64,000 nucleotides of DNA, taken from contig JAPFFF010000007.1 of the NCBI GenBank assembly GCA_039105265.1, positions 744,001-808,000 on the forward strand, in the 5' to 3' direction. This document shows, piece after piece, positions 46,844 through 57,272 of this stretch (position 1 is the stretch's first letter; each line of letters begins with the position of its first letter). The translations under genes and the position numbers were made by a program. Source of the DNA: Tritrichomonas musculus. Lineage: Eukaryota > Parabasalia > Tritrichomonadida > Tritrichomonadidae. Below the pieces are notes generated by a model. The model was not told where the DNA came from. It was given only the letters and a program-made list of their open reading frames with translations, and did not search any database.

Positions 46844-47755
46844 ATGTTTCAACCAGAATTACATACAGAAAATTATTGGACTGTTCAGTCTATGATTCCA
46901 CAAAAAGGAACAGCTTTTTTATATTATATATTAGAAGATCTAATCATTGAAACAAATTGTTCTTTTCTCATGAGGGCCAGAGATATTCGTGACAATACAG
47001 AAAAAGTTGTTAAATTTGTAAAGTTTAAAAATGAACATAAAGAAAGGTATTTGAATGAAGTTAATATAATGAAGATGATAGATCATCCTAATATCATCAA
47101 ACTCGAATATTCATCGCTTAACTTACCTTATCTATTAATTGTTACCAAATATGCAAAATATCAAAATCTTGTTGATTATACAAGAGATAATTATCCTTAC
47201 GGGATGCCTGAATATTTGGCTCGAAAAATCATGAAACAAATGCTTGAATCAATAGATTATTTACATAAACGAAACATTCGTCATAGAGATATAAAACCAC
47301 AGAATTTTTTAGTTTTTCAAAGAGAGCCAAACATTCAAGTCGCTTTATCAGATTTTGGATTTGCAAAAGAATATATTTTTAATGAAAAAGGAACAGAGTA
47401 TGTAGGAACAGAAGCTTTTGCTCCCCCAGAAATTCATCTTCATCATCCTTATACAAATTCAGTTGATATTTGGCCTTTAGGAATCACTCTTTACTTTTTA
47501 TTAACATGCCAATTCGCATTTAGAAATTTTTCTGGTCGTTTTGCTCTTATTAAAAAAATTATACGAGGCTTGCTGAATTATAAATTACTCCAAAATAAAG
47601 GAATTTCTCCAAATGCGATTAAAATGATAAGACAAATGTGCAAAATAAAGCCTGAAGCACGATTGACAGCTGAACAACTTTTGAAGCAACCATGGATGAC
47701 AAATGAAGAATTGATTGTTTCTTCTGAAAATGAAAATTGCTTCAAAGTTCACTAA
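46844..47755 (+). CDS. Small Ser/Thr protein kinase, CAMK-like
   Basis: 303 residues. Catalytic motifs: Lys57 (VVKFVKF), Glu72, RHRDIKPQN (HRD 147-149), LSDFGFAK (168-175), VGTEAFAPPEIH, SVDIWPLGITLYFLLT, LLKQPWM. The glycine loop is not recognisable (LIIETNCSFLMRARD) and the APE motif is PPE, but catalytic Lys and both Asp are kept, so activity is likely. It ends soon after the C-lobe with no extra domain. The first ~35 residues, including KGTAFLYYILEDLI, form the start of the N-lobe. It is the first intact gene after the transposon-rich stretch. Confidence 0.88.
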   Translation: MFQPELHTENYWTVQSMIPQKGTAFLYYILEDLIIETNCSFLMRARDIRDNTEKVVKFVKFKNEHKERYLNEVNIMKMIDHPNIIKLEYSSLNLPYLLIVTKYAKYQNLVDYTRDNYPYGMPEYLARKIMKQMLESIDYLHKRNIRHRDIKPQNFLVFQREPNIQVALSDFGFAKEYIFNEKGTEYVGTEAFAPPEIHLHHPYTNSVDIWPLGITLYFLLTCQFAFRNFSGRFALIKKIIRGLLNYKLLQNKGISPNAIKMIRQMCKIKPEARLTAEQLLKQPWMTNEELIVSSENENCFKVH

Positions 47756-47997
47756 TATTATGAAGCAACTGAAATATATTACTTATAACACTTTGTGTAT
47801 GAATTAGATATATATTTATATAAACACTAATTCGATTTTAACTACTTTTTTTTTTTTTATAATTAAAATTTACATTAATTAAATGTTCTCATCATCACAA
47901 AAGAAAAATTAAGGAATATAATTATTCGACATATTTACTTTTCAAATTATATTATAAAGGAATTGCACAATTTTTCATTTTTGAATAAAAACAAAAA

Positions 47998-50900
47998 TTA
48001 ATCAGAATCGCTTGAATCATCAATACCAAAATCAGTTACTTTATTTCTTCCAGCTATTGCCTTAGTTAAAACGGAATCTGAATCAAATACCTTAAGTGTT
48101 GGAAATATTGAATTTGTATTATCTTCTGACTTATTATCTTCATCTGTACTTTGACTATCTTGATAATCAGGATCTAAAGGACTAATCCTTGGTCCACTGT
48201 TTTTCATTTTCCAATTATTAAATTCAGGAAGATCAGGAGAATTTAACAAAGATGAAATAGGTAAAATTTGACTGAGTCGAATTCTATCATCTGTACTTCT
48301 AAATTTAGAATCTTCATTATTTTCATTATTCTGACTTTCTTCAGATTCTTTTTGATTGGCACATTCATTATTTTTGACAGATGTAAGACTTCTGGTTTTA
48401 AATTTATTTTTCTTTGATGGTTCAGAAGAAGACGATGAAGAAGATTGTGTTTGAATTGGAATTCCACGTTGCTTTGAACGATCATTATTTAACGGTTTTA
48501 AACTTTGTGTTTGAGTTGGAGTTTTTGAATCTTTATCTAAACTTGAGTTAGGACCTAGTTCTAATTTTATGCTTGATGGTCGTTGACCCAATAATGCACT
48601 GAGCTTATTTCGAGGATTTAAAGAACAAGGTTGAGCACTTGATGGTGATGAGGGATCAACAGTTGATGTAAGTATAAAGCCTTTATTTTGATTTTCTTGC
48701 TCATCAATAACAAATGTAGGCTTGCTTTTTGTTTTATGGATATAATGATCAAATGACTTTTGGAAAGTTTCGAGTGATTTATCGATATTCTGATAAAACG
48801 CTTTCATCTTTTTAATATAATTTGATATTATTGGAGAAGAACCTTGATTTTTCTTCGTTTTCCAAAGAATGTCATAACTTGTAAATATGAAAATATCACG
48901 AGGAACAAATATACATTTTTCTTGGTCATTTTCTTTATCTTCTGAATCAACAATACTTGATGAGGTTGGGAGTAGATCTTTTGAAAGCTTTATTTCAATT
49001 TGACTTAAAAGTTTGTTGATATACTGATAATGATTAGAAATCGAATCTTCAGACTCATCATCAACTGACATAATAGACAACTCAATACTTTTCTCAAGCA
49101 GGTCAACAATATCAGATCTAAGCTCTTCTACTATTGCAATAGGAATATTACCAACTTGCCTCGCAAGACAGCATATTTCAAAGAGAGTTTTAGTAAGGGC
49201 ATGAGCAGAATTCGAAATTTGACTGTGATTTTTCACATACTTATCTTCATCTTCAAAATCTACATCGCTCTTATTTTTATCTTTTTCTTTGTTATCTTTA
49301 TCAGTGTTATCTTCTTTATCATTATCATTATTATCTTTATCATTATTATCTTTATCATTATTAGAGCTTGACAGTAAGCTTCTATAATTTTGAATTTCGA
49401 TTATAACTTTTTCTATATATGCTTTGAAAAAGTTTATATCATAATCCCATTTTCCTGTATTTATCCTATTTATAGAGGAATTCATTAATGTACAAAAGTT
49501 CTTGTACGATTTAATAGATTCAAGGAGGATAGATTTGTAATTCTCAGAGCAAAAAACAAGAGAATCAACAAAATTCTTCAATTCGTTAATGGTTTCATTA
49601 ATAGAATTTGGAAATGTAAATGCTCGATCAAAAATTTCATATCGTTTAAGCGCAAATAATTTATGTTGGAGCATTTTATTCAATTTTTTAGCGGCTTCGA
49701 AATTTGTTATTGGAGCATCAGCACCATACCGAAGTTGCTTAAGCAAAAGACCTGTAAAAATCGAAAATAATGTTGCCGAATGGTAAATTGAAAGCTGAAC
49801 TGCTCGACGATAGACTAGGTAAAAACTGCTGATCATGGAATTATTTTCACCAATAAAAATTAAAAACATTTTAATTGAGTCTTCCATTATATCTGTCATA
49901 TCAATATTACTATTACACACATAAACCTCAAAAACAAGATTTAATGCTACAATTGAGCTTTTTGAACGCAAAAATTTATCATCTGGATTGGCACCAAATT
50001 GCGAAAATTCATTCACAAAAAGAGACATTGCATGTTGTATGCTATGAAATGTCAAGGAGTAGTTTATTTTCTCTTCTTGAGTTAATTTTTTATTTACAAT
50101 CTGTGAACTTAAATGATTGATTAGTTTGGTATAGCTATTTTGAAGTAATACAGTCATTCCTGTCAATTGATATGCTTCATAGTTGTTTCTTATTAAACTA
50201 AAAGCAATTGTATAAGCACATTTTTGAAATGAGTTGAAAAAGCAAATTGATTCATTTTTTTCGGCTAATTGACGTTCAGTAATAGGCTTGAAAACGATCG
50301 ATTTTTTAGCACTTTTTATTTTGGTGAAGAAACTATTCATTTGATTTGAGAACTCGTTATCGGCATCAAAAAGTTTTTTAGATATCAACGTAAATTCGAG
50401 AATTGTTGTTGCTTGAAACAATGTTGGTGAAAACTTAAGGAAATTATGGATTTCTTTGTGAATATTTGGCAGGCTCTCAAATACGTATGAGAAATTTAAT
50501 TTAATTGAAACAACAGATAAATTATAGTTTGTTCTGTAATGAGCAAGTTTATGAACGTTAGTCAAAATACTAATGGAATTATTAGCAATTTTGTATAAAC
50601 AAGAGAAGAAATTATTATTTTCAGTTTGTTCCAAGTCAGAGAAAAAAGCAATTTTAATAGCCATAAAGATAAAATCATTTAAAGCAGAAATAAATTCATC
50701 CATGAATATTAAACTATTTCCATACGTTTTTGTCGAGTATGGATCAAATAAACTTCTTAATTTTTCATTTGATTCATTATAATATTTATCTAATTCTTCA
50801 GATTTTGTTTTGATAGATGAGATTGTAGTATTAATCATTGTTGATACGTTATGTTCTGGCTTAGATATAATTTCTTTTATAAGGTCAATTATCTGCGAGA

Positions 50901-51420
50901 TATGTTTATCAATGTCATTTATTATAGATGAAGGGGATGGGAGTTCAACAAAAGATCGAATTTCATTTGATCTTTTCTCGATATGCTCTGTTGTAATAAG
51001 ATTGTACGATTTGATTTGAGCAAATGAGCCCAAAGCATCTTCAAATAATTTTGAATCAGTATTTTCTGTTTCATGATTTTGCAACATTGGCTGAATTTTT
51101 GCACAATATCGATCCAAATAACTAATATTTCGTTTTAGAATTGAATTTAAAAAATCGATAAATGATGCAGCAACAGTTAATGAAAATATTTGATATTGAT
51201 CTAGTAAATTTTTTGGAACACCATATTTACATGCATTACTAATACAACAACACTTGAAGGTCATACTAAAGAATTGAATTTGCTGCTGATTAAGATTATG
51301 GATATTTGAAGTATCATTGGCAAGATGAATAATATATTCGTCAACATATTTTGGAATTTCAAATTTTATTGCAAGCTGACCTTTGGGTATAAGAGCTTGA
51401 TATAATGGTTCAGAATTCAT
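47998..51420 (-). CDS. Large helical protein with disordered tail, unknown
   Basis: 1140 residues. The first ~660 residues are all-helical and folded, with regularly spaced Leu/Ile/Phe and several Cys (FKCCCISNACKYG near 55). A low-complexity Asn-Asp-Lys insert (~685-720) is followed by more helices (~725-900), then a long Ser/Pro/Gln-rich tail (~900-1140) with RISPLD and DSDSV-type phosphosite-like patches. The helical body could be a vesicle tether, IQGAP- or exocyst-like scaffold, but no family signature was found. It converges with the small kinase gene. Confidence 0.82.
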   Translation of the reverse strand: MNSEPLYQALIPKGQLAIKFEIPKYVDEYIIHLANDTSNIHNLNQQQIQFFSMTFKCCCISNACKYGVPKNLLDQYQIFSLTVAASFIDFLNSILKRNISYLDRYCAKIQPMLQNHETENTDSKLFEDALGSFAQIKSYNLITTEHIEKRSNEIRSFVELPSPSSIINDIDKHISQIIDLIKEIISKPEHNVSTMINTTISSIKTKSEELDKYYNESNEKLRSLFDPYSTKTYGNSLIFMDEFISALNDFIFMAIKIAFFSDLEQTENNNFFSCLYKIANNSISILTNVHKLAHYRTNYNLSVVSIKLNFSYVFESLPNIHKEIHNFLKFSPTLFQATTILEFTLISKKLFDADNEFSNQMNSFFTKIKSAKKSIVFKPITERQLAEKNESICFFNSFQKCAYTIAFSLIRNNYEAYQLTGMTVLLQNSYTKLINHLSSQIVNKKLTQEEKINYSLTFHSIQHAMSLFVNEFSQFGANPDDKFLRSKSSIVALNLVFEVYVCNSNIDMTDIMEDSIKMFLIFIGENNSMISSFYLVYRRAVQLSIYHSATLFSIFTGLLLKQLRYGADAPITNFEAAKKLNKMLQHKLFALKRYEIFDRAFTFPNSINETINELKNFVDSLVFCSENYKSILLESIKSYKNFCTLMNSSINRINTGKWDYDINFFKAYIEKVIIEIQNYRSLLSSSNNDKDNNDKDNNDNDKEDNTDKDNKEKDKNKSDVDFEDEDKYVKNHSQISNSAHALTKTLFEICCLARQVGNIPIAIVEELRSDIVDLLEKSIELSIMSVDDESEDSISNHYQYINKLLSQIEIKLSKDLLPTSSSIVDSEDKENDQEKCIFVPRDIFIFTSYDILWKTKKNQGSSPIISNYIKKMKAFYQNIDKSLETFQKSFDHYIHKTKSKPTFVIDEQENQNKGFILTSTVDPSSPSSAQPCSLNPRNKLSALLGQRPSSIKLELGPNSSLDKDSKTPTQTQSLKPLNNDRSKQRGIPIQTQSSSSSSSEPSKKNKFKTRSLTSVKNNECANQKESEESQNNENNEDSKFRSTDDRIRLSQILPISSLLNSPDLPEFNNWKMKNSGPRISPLDPDYQDSQSTDEDNKSEDNTNSIFPTLKVFDSDSVLTKAIAGRNKVTDFGIDDSSDSD
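49256..49372 (-). repeat. Asn-Asp-Lys microsatellite within the gene
   Basis: TTATCTTTATCATTA units, a 15-bp phase coding NDKDN on the minus strand; expected to be length-variable. Confidence 0.8.
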
Positions 51421-51911
51421 TCACAATGTATAAAAATAATATTAATGATATCTATTTTGATTGAATGGGTTATATGATTTTACAAAATTTCACATAGAAA
51501 AAGTTAAGAATGTGAGATAAACCATTGAATTTGATTCTCTCTTTGTAAAAGATTATCTCAAATTTTTCAATCCTTGAACCCAATAATCTTTTTCAACGGC
51601 TCTTGAACTCATATTTATTCACTCAAAAACAATTTTAATTGAGGAAATTGTAGACTGTACTCAGTAACACTTCATCCATAGCAATAAAGAGGATCTGAAA
51701 TTTACCATCAGTTCATTTAAGTCTAATTTTATTATTAATTTATTCATATATTAATTATTTTCACTTATATCAATTCACTAAATTAATATCTTTTGTAAAT
51801 ATCATATCGTTCTTAAGCATTAGATTATAGAACATTTGGACTTTGATAATCTCTCAACAATTGATGATTTTTTAAACGTCATTTTTTATATTTTATATTC
51901 AGAATTTCCCA
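51421..51911. other. 491-bp divergent spacer
   Basis: Between two divergent start codons; AT-rich, no gene seen. An initiator-like TCATT at 51879-51883 is 31 bases before the ATG at 51912. Confidence 0.5.
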
Positions 51912-52316
51912 ATGTCAAGCGATGACTTTGAAGCTGATATATCTTTTGCAAAAAGGAAAAAAGAACTCCAATCATTATATAAAGAATTCCAGTCAGCTTT
52001 AATTCAGATGAAATCAATTCCTGAGTTTACTGCAGATGATACCGTTCTTTCATCAAAATCATCAATCCTTCAAGCACAAAATCAAAAGAAATCTTCTCAA
52101 ATTCAGATGAATTATGAAATTCACTCCTTAATTCGCGAAATACAATCTTTGAAAAATGAAACAATTGAAATAAAAGACTCACTTCAAAGAGCTGCAAAAG
52201 GTAGACAATACGCTCGTATTGTACAAATTATTGAAAAAGTAGATTGCTTAATCAAAGTTCTTTCGTCCCACATGTTAAGAGCTCAATCCATCTTGAATTC
52301 AATTGAACGTGTATGA
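51912..52316 (+). CDS. Small coiled-coil protein, unknown
   Basis: 134 residues, start MSSDDFEADISFAKRKKELQ. Three amphipathic helices (~10-35, ~70-105, ~108-132) with Ile/Leu heptads and no membrane segment; the pattern recalls small subunits of tethering, kinetochore or BLOC-type complexes. The acidic MSSDDFEAD start is like the p44 start MSSDDELLDD by composition only. No family can be named. Confidence 0.7.
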   Translation: MSSDDFEADISFAKRKKELQSLYKEFQSALIQMKSIPEFTADDTVLSSKSSILQAQNQKKSSQIQMNYEIHSLIREIQSLKNETIEIKDSLQRAAKGRQYARIVQIIEKVDCLIKVLSSHMLRAQSILNSIERV

Positions 52317-52768
52317 TGATCATATATCATTACTTACAATTATTTGGCAATATGACTGAAATTATTGCATAATTCAACGTGAATATTGAAATCATTCAAA
52401 AAATAGCAACTTTTTAATTTTTTTGCGTCATTTCTTTTTTTACACAATTTTCATCTGATGTAAATTCTATAAATGCATAGAATTTTATTAGGTTTGTTGT
52501 TATTTGTTGGCTTTTTATTACCCAATATTTGTAAAAATAAATAAAGTATATATTTTCATAGATATCAAGTCACTATTTATTCCACTTATTAAATGGCTTT
52601 TATTATTTGGCGTTTGCGATGCTGATAATAATCTCGATTATAAAATAAAACTTTTTCTAAAATTATCGACCATATATATTAAGAAAAAAATTAACAAAAA
52701 GTTGTCAATTTTGAATAATAAAAATTTTTTAATTTTTTCGGTTTGGTCGGCCTTTTTGAATTTTACAG
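52317..52768. other. Spacer upstream of the eL42 gene
   Basis: 452 bp, AT-rich. A TTG-initiated reading across it is not credible. The run TTTTACAG directly before the eL42 ATG looks like a splice acceptor, but the trichomonad ACTAACACACAG consensus is absent, so no intron is called. Confidence 0.5.
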
Positions 52769-53083
52769 ATGGTTCATCATCCAAAGACAAAGAAATTTTA
52801 CTGCAAATTCTGCAAGAAGCATCAAGTACATAAGGTTGCACAAGCCAGCCGTGGTGAAGAACGTAAATGCGCTCTCGGACGTCGTCGTTATGATCGTAAA
52901 CAAGAAGGTTTCGTCGGTCGTGTTAAGCCCCTTCTCCGTCGTTCAAAGAAAACATCAAAGAAGATCAGTTTGCGTTTTACTTGCCAAGGATGCAAGAAAT
53001 CCTCAATGTATTGCCTCGGAAGATTACGTAAGTTTGAATGGATGACCGATAAAAAGAAGAAGCATGCCGAACCAACATGGTAA
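52769..53083 (+). CDS. RPL44: 60S ribosomal protein eL42 (L44/L36a)
   Basis: 104 residues, one or two shorter than the usual 105-106. [23 protein letters not shown] matches the eL42 start [23 protein letters not shown], with the first zinc pair CKFC (12, 15). [22 protein letters not shown] is the family core ([22 protein letters not shown]), and CQGC gives the second zinc pair. It sits near the E site of the large subunit and contacts the tRNA CCA end. The Val-His-His start and HAEPTW end are unusual. Codons here are visibly GC-richer than neighbours, as expected for a highly expressed gene. Confidence 0.97.
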   Translation: [104 protein letters not shown]

Positions 53084-53436
53084 ATAAAGCAATTGATTTG
53101 ATTGAATTAATTTACACAGTATTTTCTTTTAGCCGATTTTTTTTTATCTTATATTACCTAAAAATTCAAACATTTCTTCAGATTATTTGCTGTTTTTTCT
53201 TCTTTTCATAAACTTCTTATGATTGTGCAAGAGAAATCACAATAATGCCAATATCTCATATCTATCATTTAAAAAATCTTTAAAAAAGTTTTTATCAAAT
53301 ATCAGGAAATTTTGAATAGCCATCAATTAAGAAAAAGTCAATTAGTAGATTTTTTATGTTTTATTTAATCGGAATGTCTATGAAAAAGTTTCTCTGATAT
53401 TTTAGGATATAATCATTATATAGTTATAAGATCGAA
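53084..53436. other. 353-bp spacer, nothing coding
   Basis: AT-rich spacer between eL42 and the MFS gene; TCATT at 53413-53417 lies 20 bases before the next ATG and fits an initiator. Confidence 0.5.
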
Positions 53437-54837
53437 ATGCCAATCTGTTCACGAAACTTTCTTTATGCGATGGTTCCCATGTGCGGATCAGTTATTTTTG
53501 GATCTACAATTGTTTTTGGGTCAGCCACTCTAAATGATTTAAAAAAAGAATTTTACCCACTTTCGACATTTCAAATTTCAGCCTTTCAGTCATTACCTGC
53601 ACTTTTATCTATATTTGGCCCATATCTATGGAATTTTTTATTATCAAAATTCTCTCTTCGAACAGTAACATCATCTGTAGGTATTTTTGGTATTGCTTCA
53701 TGGCTTTTACTTCTTTTAATGAGCAAAAAACTTTTTTGGTTTGCAATTATAGTTCGTGGATTAGATGGTGTTGTTTTGGCAGGGGTATGTACTGTTTGCC
53801 CGTTATTTGCAAATTTACTTGCCACTGAAGGCAATCATGGCCTTTTTGGATCTGTACATCCAGTTGGAATTGCAATAGGTTATGTACTCTTTAGCCTCAT
53901 TGGCGTTTGCCATCGATGGCAGTTTCAAATTTATGGTTCAATCGTTTTTCTTCTTGCACTTGGATGCTTAGTATGGACTATTCCAGAATCTGCAATACGA
54001 AAAAGTCCTACATCTAAAAACCCAAATTCAAGAAAAAATGATCAAGAAAATTCAATTGAAGATGAACTAATGAATAAAAACGAAAATTTGAACAACGACA
54101 ACGATGAACAAAATAGCAATACTAATACGAATACAAATACTCAAGAAGATTCACAAAATGAGTTGGAAGATATTAATGATTCAATCTTTGATAAAAAATA
54201 TCGAAAACAATTGATTATTTCAATGATAATGATGTTTTGTGCTCAATTTTCTGGAACCGGCTCAATAATTCAGAATACTTCTCCTCTTTTAAGTGAAGTT
54301 GGTTTATCAATTGATTCTGGTTATCAAGCATCAATTGCACTTTCAGCACAACTTTTTATGCTATTAATTGGCTCTATTTTAATGGATCGTTTTGGTGGAC
54401 AAACAATGTGGATTGCATCATCAATTGGAACAACAATATCACTTTTAATATATGCTTTAAATGTTCGTTTTTCATGGTCAAAATGGATCCCAATGATTGC
54501 TTTATTTGGCTATCAACTTTCTTTTGGCGCTGGACTTGCATCTGTTCCTTGGTACATCCTTCCAGAACCATATCCGATCCATTTGAAGAGAACAGCTCAA
54601 TCAATTGGTACATCGATGAATTGGCTTAGCGCATCCATAATGATGTTTTTATTCCCATATTTACAACTTTGGCTTGGCCAGTTTGGAGTGATGCTTTTGT
54701 TGATGGGAATTAATATATTAGTTCTTCTTTTTGGTATTTTCTTTGTTAGAGATAGAAATATGGAAAAGAAAAAGGAAGAAAAAGAAGGAGCCGGCCTTAA
54801 TGAGATCCTTATCGTTAATGGCTCGACTGAGCTATAA
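53437..54837 (+). CDS. MFS transporter, sugar-porter-like
   Basis: 466 residues with about 12 predicted membrane segments in two sets (~8-185 and ~258-445). Between them is a hydrophilic loop (~188-255) made of Asn/Glu/Asp/Thr runs. Family marks: VWTIPESAIRK at the end of the first half (PESPR position of sugar porters), DRFGGQTMWI between helices 8 and 9 (DRxGRR), and LPEPYPIHLKRTAQSIGTSMNW near helix 10 (EIFPxxxRxxAxSL...NW). These point to the sugar porter group, so a hexose is the likely substrate; direction and specificity cannot be read. The loop is far longer than usual. Confidence 0.88.
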   Translation: MPICSRNFLYAMVPMCGSVIFGSTIVFGSATLNDLKKEFYPLSTFQISAFQSLPALLSIFGPYLWNFLLSKFSLRTVTSSVGIFGIASWLLLLLMSKKLFWFAIIVRGLDGVVLAGVCTVCPLFANLLATEGNHGLFGSVHPVGIAIGYVLFSLIGVCHRWQFQIYGSIVFLLALGCLVWTIPESAIRKSPTSKNPNSRKNDQENSIEDELMNKNENLNNDNDEQNSNTNTNTNTQEDSQNELEDINDSIFDKKYRKQLIISMIMMFCAQFSGTGSIIQNTSPLLSEVGLSIDSGYQASIALSAQLFMLLIGSILMDRFGGQTMWIASSIGTTISLLIYALNVRFSWSKWIPMIALFGYQLSFGAGLASVPWYILPEPYPIHLKRTAQSIGTSMNWLSASIMMFLFPYLQLWLGQFGVMLLLMGINILVLLFGIFFVRDRNMEKKKEEKEGAGLNEILIVNGSTEL

Positions 54838-54960
54838 TTTGATTTCTAATTTAATTTTTTTTATATAAAATTAATGTTTGATCAAACATTAATTTAGTTT
54901 CTTCATTTCATTTTATTAGTTAATAAAATCACTACAATAAATTTTATTTAAATCAATGAT

Positions 54961-57000
54961 TTAATTTGTTACAAAATTGTACCATAAATTTGATGAAAAT
55001 ACGTATCTTTGAGCTTCTCTTCGCGCATATAGACAATCCCATGTTATTAATCCAATGAAGACAAACAGCGATCCGCAAATAAAAACAAATTTTTCTGATA
55101 ATGCAACAATTTTCAAATTTTTAATTTTCTTTTCATTTTCTGCATCAACTTGATTATTTTCATTATTTTTTCCTTCTTGACTCTTTTGCTGTAACGAATT
55201 AATAACGGATGACGTTGAAAATATTAATTGTAAAAAGTGGTTAACAAGCCTTTCTAAAAGAATTGGATAAGCAAAGGCTTGAGCTGGAACAAGAATCCTA
55301 AAAACACCTCCATTTGTTACACACGATGCTGTGATTGCAAAAGCAAGAACAAGAACGCCAAGCTGCCTCATGAAATCAGCTGTAATTTCATGATAGCAAG
55401 GCAAAAATGGAGAATTTGGCAAGTCATCAATATTTATTTGACTTTGAGTATTATTCACGACAATTTCCTTGTTTTGAGTTTCTTTTAACGATGAATCATT
55501 GTTTTTATTTTTATCTTTAATTTGATCAAAATTTCTAATATTTTTAGTTTTACCTTTATTTTTATATGAACTCTGCCTAGGATGATTCTTTTCTTCTTTA
55601 TTTTTTGCTTGTTCATCAGCTTTTTGCGAATTTTGATTTAATTCATTTCTGGGCTGATATGATATTTTTTCGATTTTGATAGGATCTGAAGGTTTTGATG
55701 ATCTGGAAGTGATTAATAGTGCGCCTGAAAAGAGGAGAGGAAAGAATACTGAAAATAATGCGTGGGATTGCCTTAGGTTGCTAATAGTACCAATATAGTT
55801 GAAAATTATTTTGAATGGATATGATATTAAAGGATCTTTTTTATTCTTACCTGGTTTTTCATTTGACATTTGATATGGGAAAATAAAATGAGAAACAAAA
55901 TCATCAAATGTGAAAGGTCTTTCGCCAAAGTTCATGAAAATCCAGTAATAAACCGATGCAATAATCAAAATAGAAACCAATTTCACAATTAAAGAAATAA
56001 GAAAATATGTTGATTCATCATCATAGCGATCAATGATGATATTTGAAAGATCATTGTTACTATCTCTAATATTTTCATCTTCATTCTCATTTTTATCATT
56101 CTCATTATTTTTTTCTTTAGAATTTTGATCTTGGCTGTAATTTTTACTAATTTTGGTATTTTCTATCTTGGCCGTTTCTTTTACTAAAGCTTTGTTATTA
56201 ATTGAGGTTTCTTGGATTCTAGATTTCTTCGTAAATTTGCTTATGAAATAACAAAACAGCTTGGAAAAGCTGATGATAACAAAAACTGGAACAAGAACTA
56301 CTCCTTCAAATCGTGTTAATAAGGCAAAAGAAAAGGACACAACAAAAAGAAGTGTTGAAATCAAGCTCGAGATATTGTAAAAAATTAAAGTAAAGCAGAT
56401 TAATGCAAAAAATAAAGAATCGCTTGTAGCACAACTTCTTAAAAAAGAAAAACGAGAAGGAACAATTGAGAGTAAAAGTGTTAAAATAAATGGCGTGGTA
56501 GAAATAATTGCATTATTATGACCCTTTTGAGTTTTATAATTACAAATTCGAAAAATAGATACTAGCCTCCTAAAAACATAACAAACAACAAAAGATGCAA
56601 TAAAAATGGAAACAACTTGACCATATAAAGCAGATCTGATTTTTATGTGAATCAACTCATTTTTGTTTAATTTTGTATTATTATTTAAAAAAGAAAACAA
56701 ATTATAAAATATTGATATGAAAAAGCGAATAAAGATACCATGAAATTGAAGAGGTGTACAAAAAGAAGATATTGGTGACAAAGCTTCTTGATTTGTTTTA
56801 AATAAATTTTTAGCTAAAAACATAGATATAATACTGTCCTGATAAAAAAGGAATTTATATTTTTGGTAATTTTTGAAGTCTTGTATAATTTCAGGGTTTA
56901 TTGCTAATATGATTGATATTTGAACAACTAGGGAAAACGTAAAGAGAAGAGCATCTTTTTTGTCTAGTTTCCAAAAAGAGGGAGGAAAGCAACTAAGCAT
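54961..57000 (-). CDS. Polytopic membrane protein, possible GT-C glycosyltransferase
   Basis: 679 residues with roughly 10-12 membrane segments. An early YQDS segment (~54-57) follows the first long extramembrane piece, where GT-C enzymes carry their catalytic acidic motif. FLRSCATSDSLFFALICFTLIFY (~188-210) and SFALLTRFEGVVLVPVF (~227-243) resemble the PIG-V/dolichol-mannose group (YSExLF...ARSNG). GVFRILVPAQAFAYPILLERLVNHF follows near the C-terminus. Two disordered Lys/Asn/Glu loops (~265-315, ~440-520) interrupt the core. It may be an ER mannosyltransferase or similar; this rests on weak pattern likeness only. It converges with the MFS gene, 123 bp between stops. Confidence 0.72.
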   Translation of the reverse strand: MLSCFPPSFWKLDKKDALLFTFSLVVQISIILAINPEIIQDFKNYQKYKFLFYQDSIISMFLAKNLFKTNQEALSPISSFCTPLQFHGIFIRFFISIFYNLFSFLNNNTKLNKNELIHIKIRSALYGQVVSIFIASFVVCYVFRRLVSIFRICNYKTQKGHNNAIISTTPFILTLLLSIVPSRFSFLRSCATSDSLFFALICFTLIFYNISSLISTLLFVVSFSFALLTRFEGVVLVPVFVIISFSKLFCYFISKFTKKSRIQETSINNKALVKETAKIENTKISKNYSQDQNSKEKNNENDKNENEDENIRDSNNDLSNIIIDRYDDESTYFLISLIVKLVSILIIASVYYWIFMNFGERPFTFDDFVSHFIFPYQMSNEKPGKNKKDPLISYPFKIIFNYIGTISNLRQSHALFSVFFPLLFSGALLITSRSSKPSDPIKIEKISYQPRNELNQNSQKADEQAKNKEEKNHPRQSSYKNKGKTKNIRNFDQIKDKNKNNDSSLKETQNKEIVVNNTQSQINIDDLPNSPFLPCYHEITADFMRQLGVLVLAFAITASCVTNGGVFRILVPAQAFAYPILLERLVNHFLQLIFSTSSVINSLQQKSQEGKNNENNQVDAENEKKIKNLKIVALSEKFVFICGSLFVFIGLITWDCLYARREAQRYVFSSNLWYNFVTN

Positions 57001-57272
57001 AATGCTTGATAAATAATGTAACCAATAATTGAAAATATATTTGGTCGCAATTATTTTTCAATTGAAAAGCGTTCATTTGTACTTGCAAATATGCCCCTTT
57101 TGCAAAAGACTTACTTATATATTCAACATAACATCAATTCTATTTGAAAAAAAAAAAAAAAAAAAAATTCAATTTTGATAGATGAAATTTACAAATATTT
57201 GACTCAAACGATCAATATTTCAAAAGGAAATTTAAATAAAAATGAATTTAATGTTGACAAAATTTCATAAAA
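57001..57272. other. Divergent spacer with A21 tract
   Basis: 272 bp between divergent starts; an A run spans 57147-57167. TCATA at 57265-57269 is three bases before the ATG at 57273. Confidence 0.55.

Noticed and set aside
52761-52768. TTTTACAG before the eL42 start as a splice acceptor
   Set aside because: The trichomonad branch/acceptor consensus ACTAACACACAG is missing and the protein is complete without an upstream exon.
52504-52833. Membrane-like open frame overlapping the eL42 start
   Set aside because: TTG start, AT-random composition, overlaps the eL42 gene in another frame.
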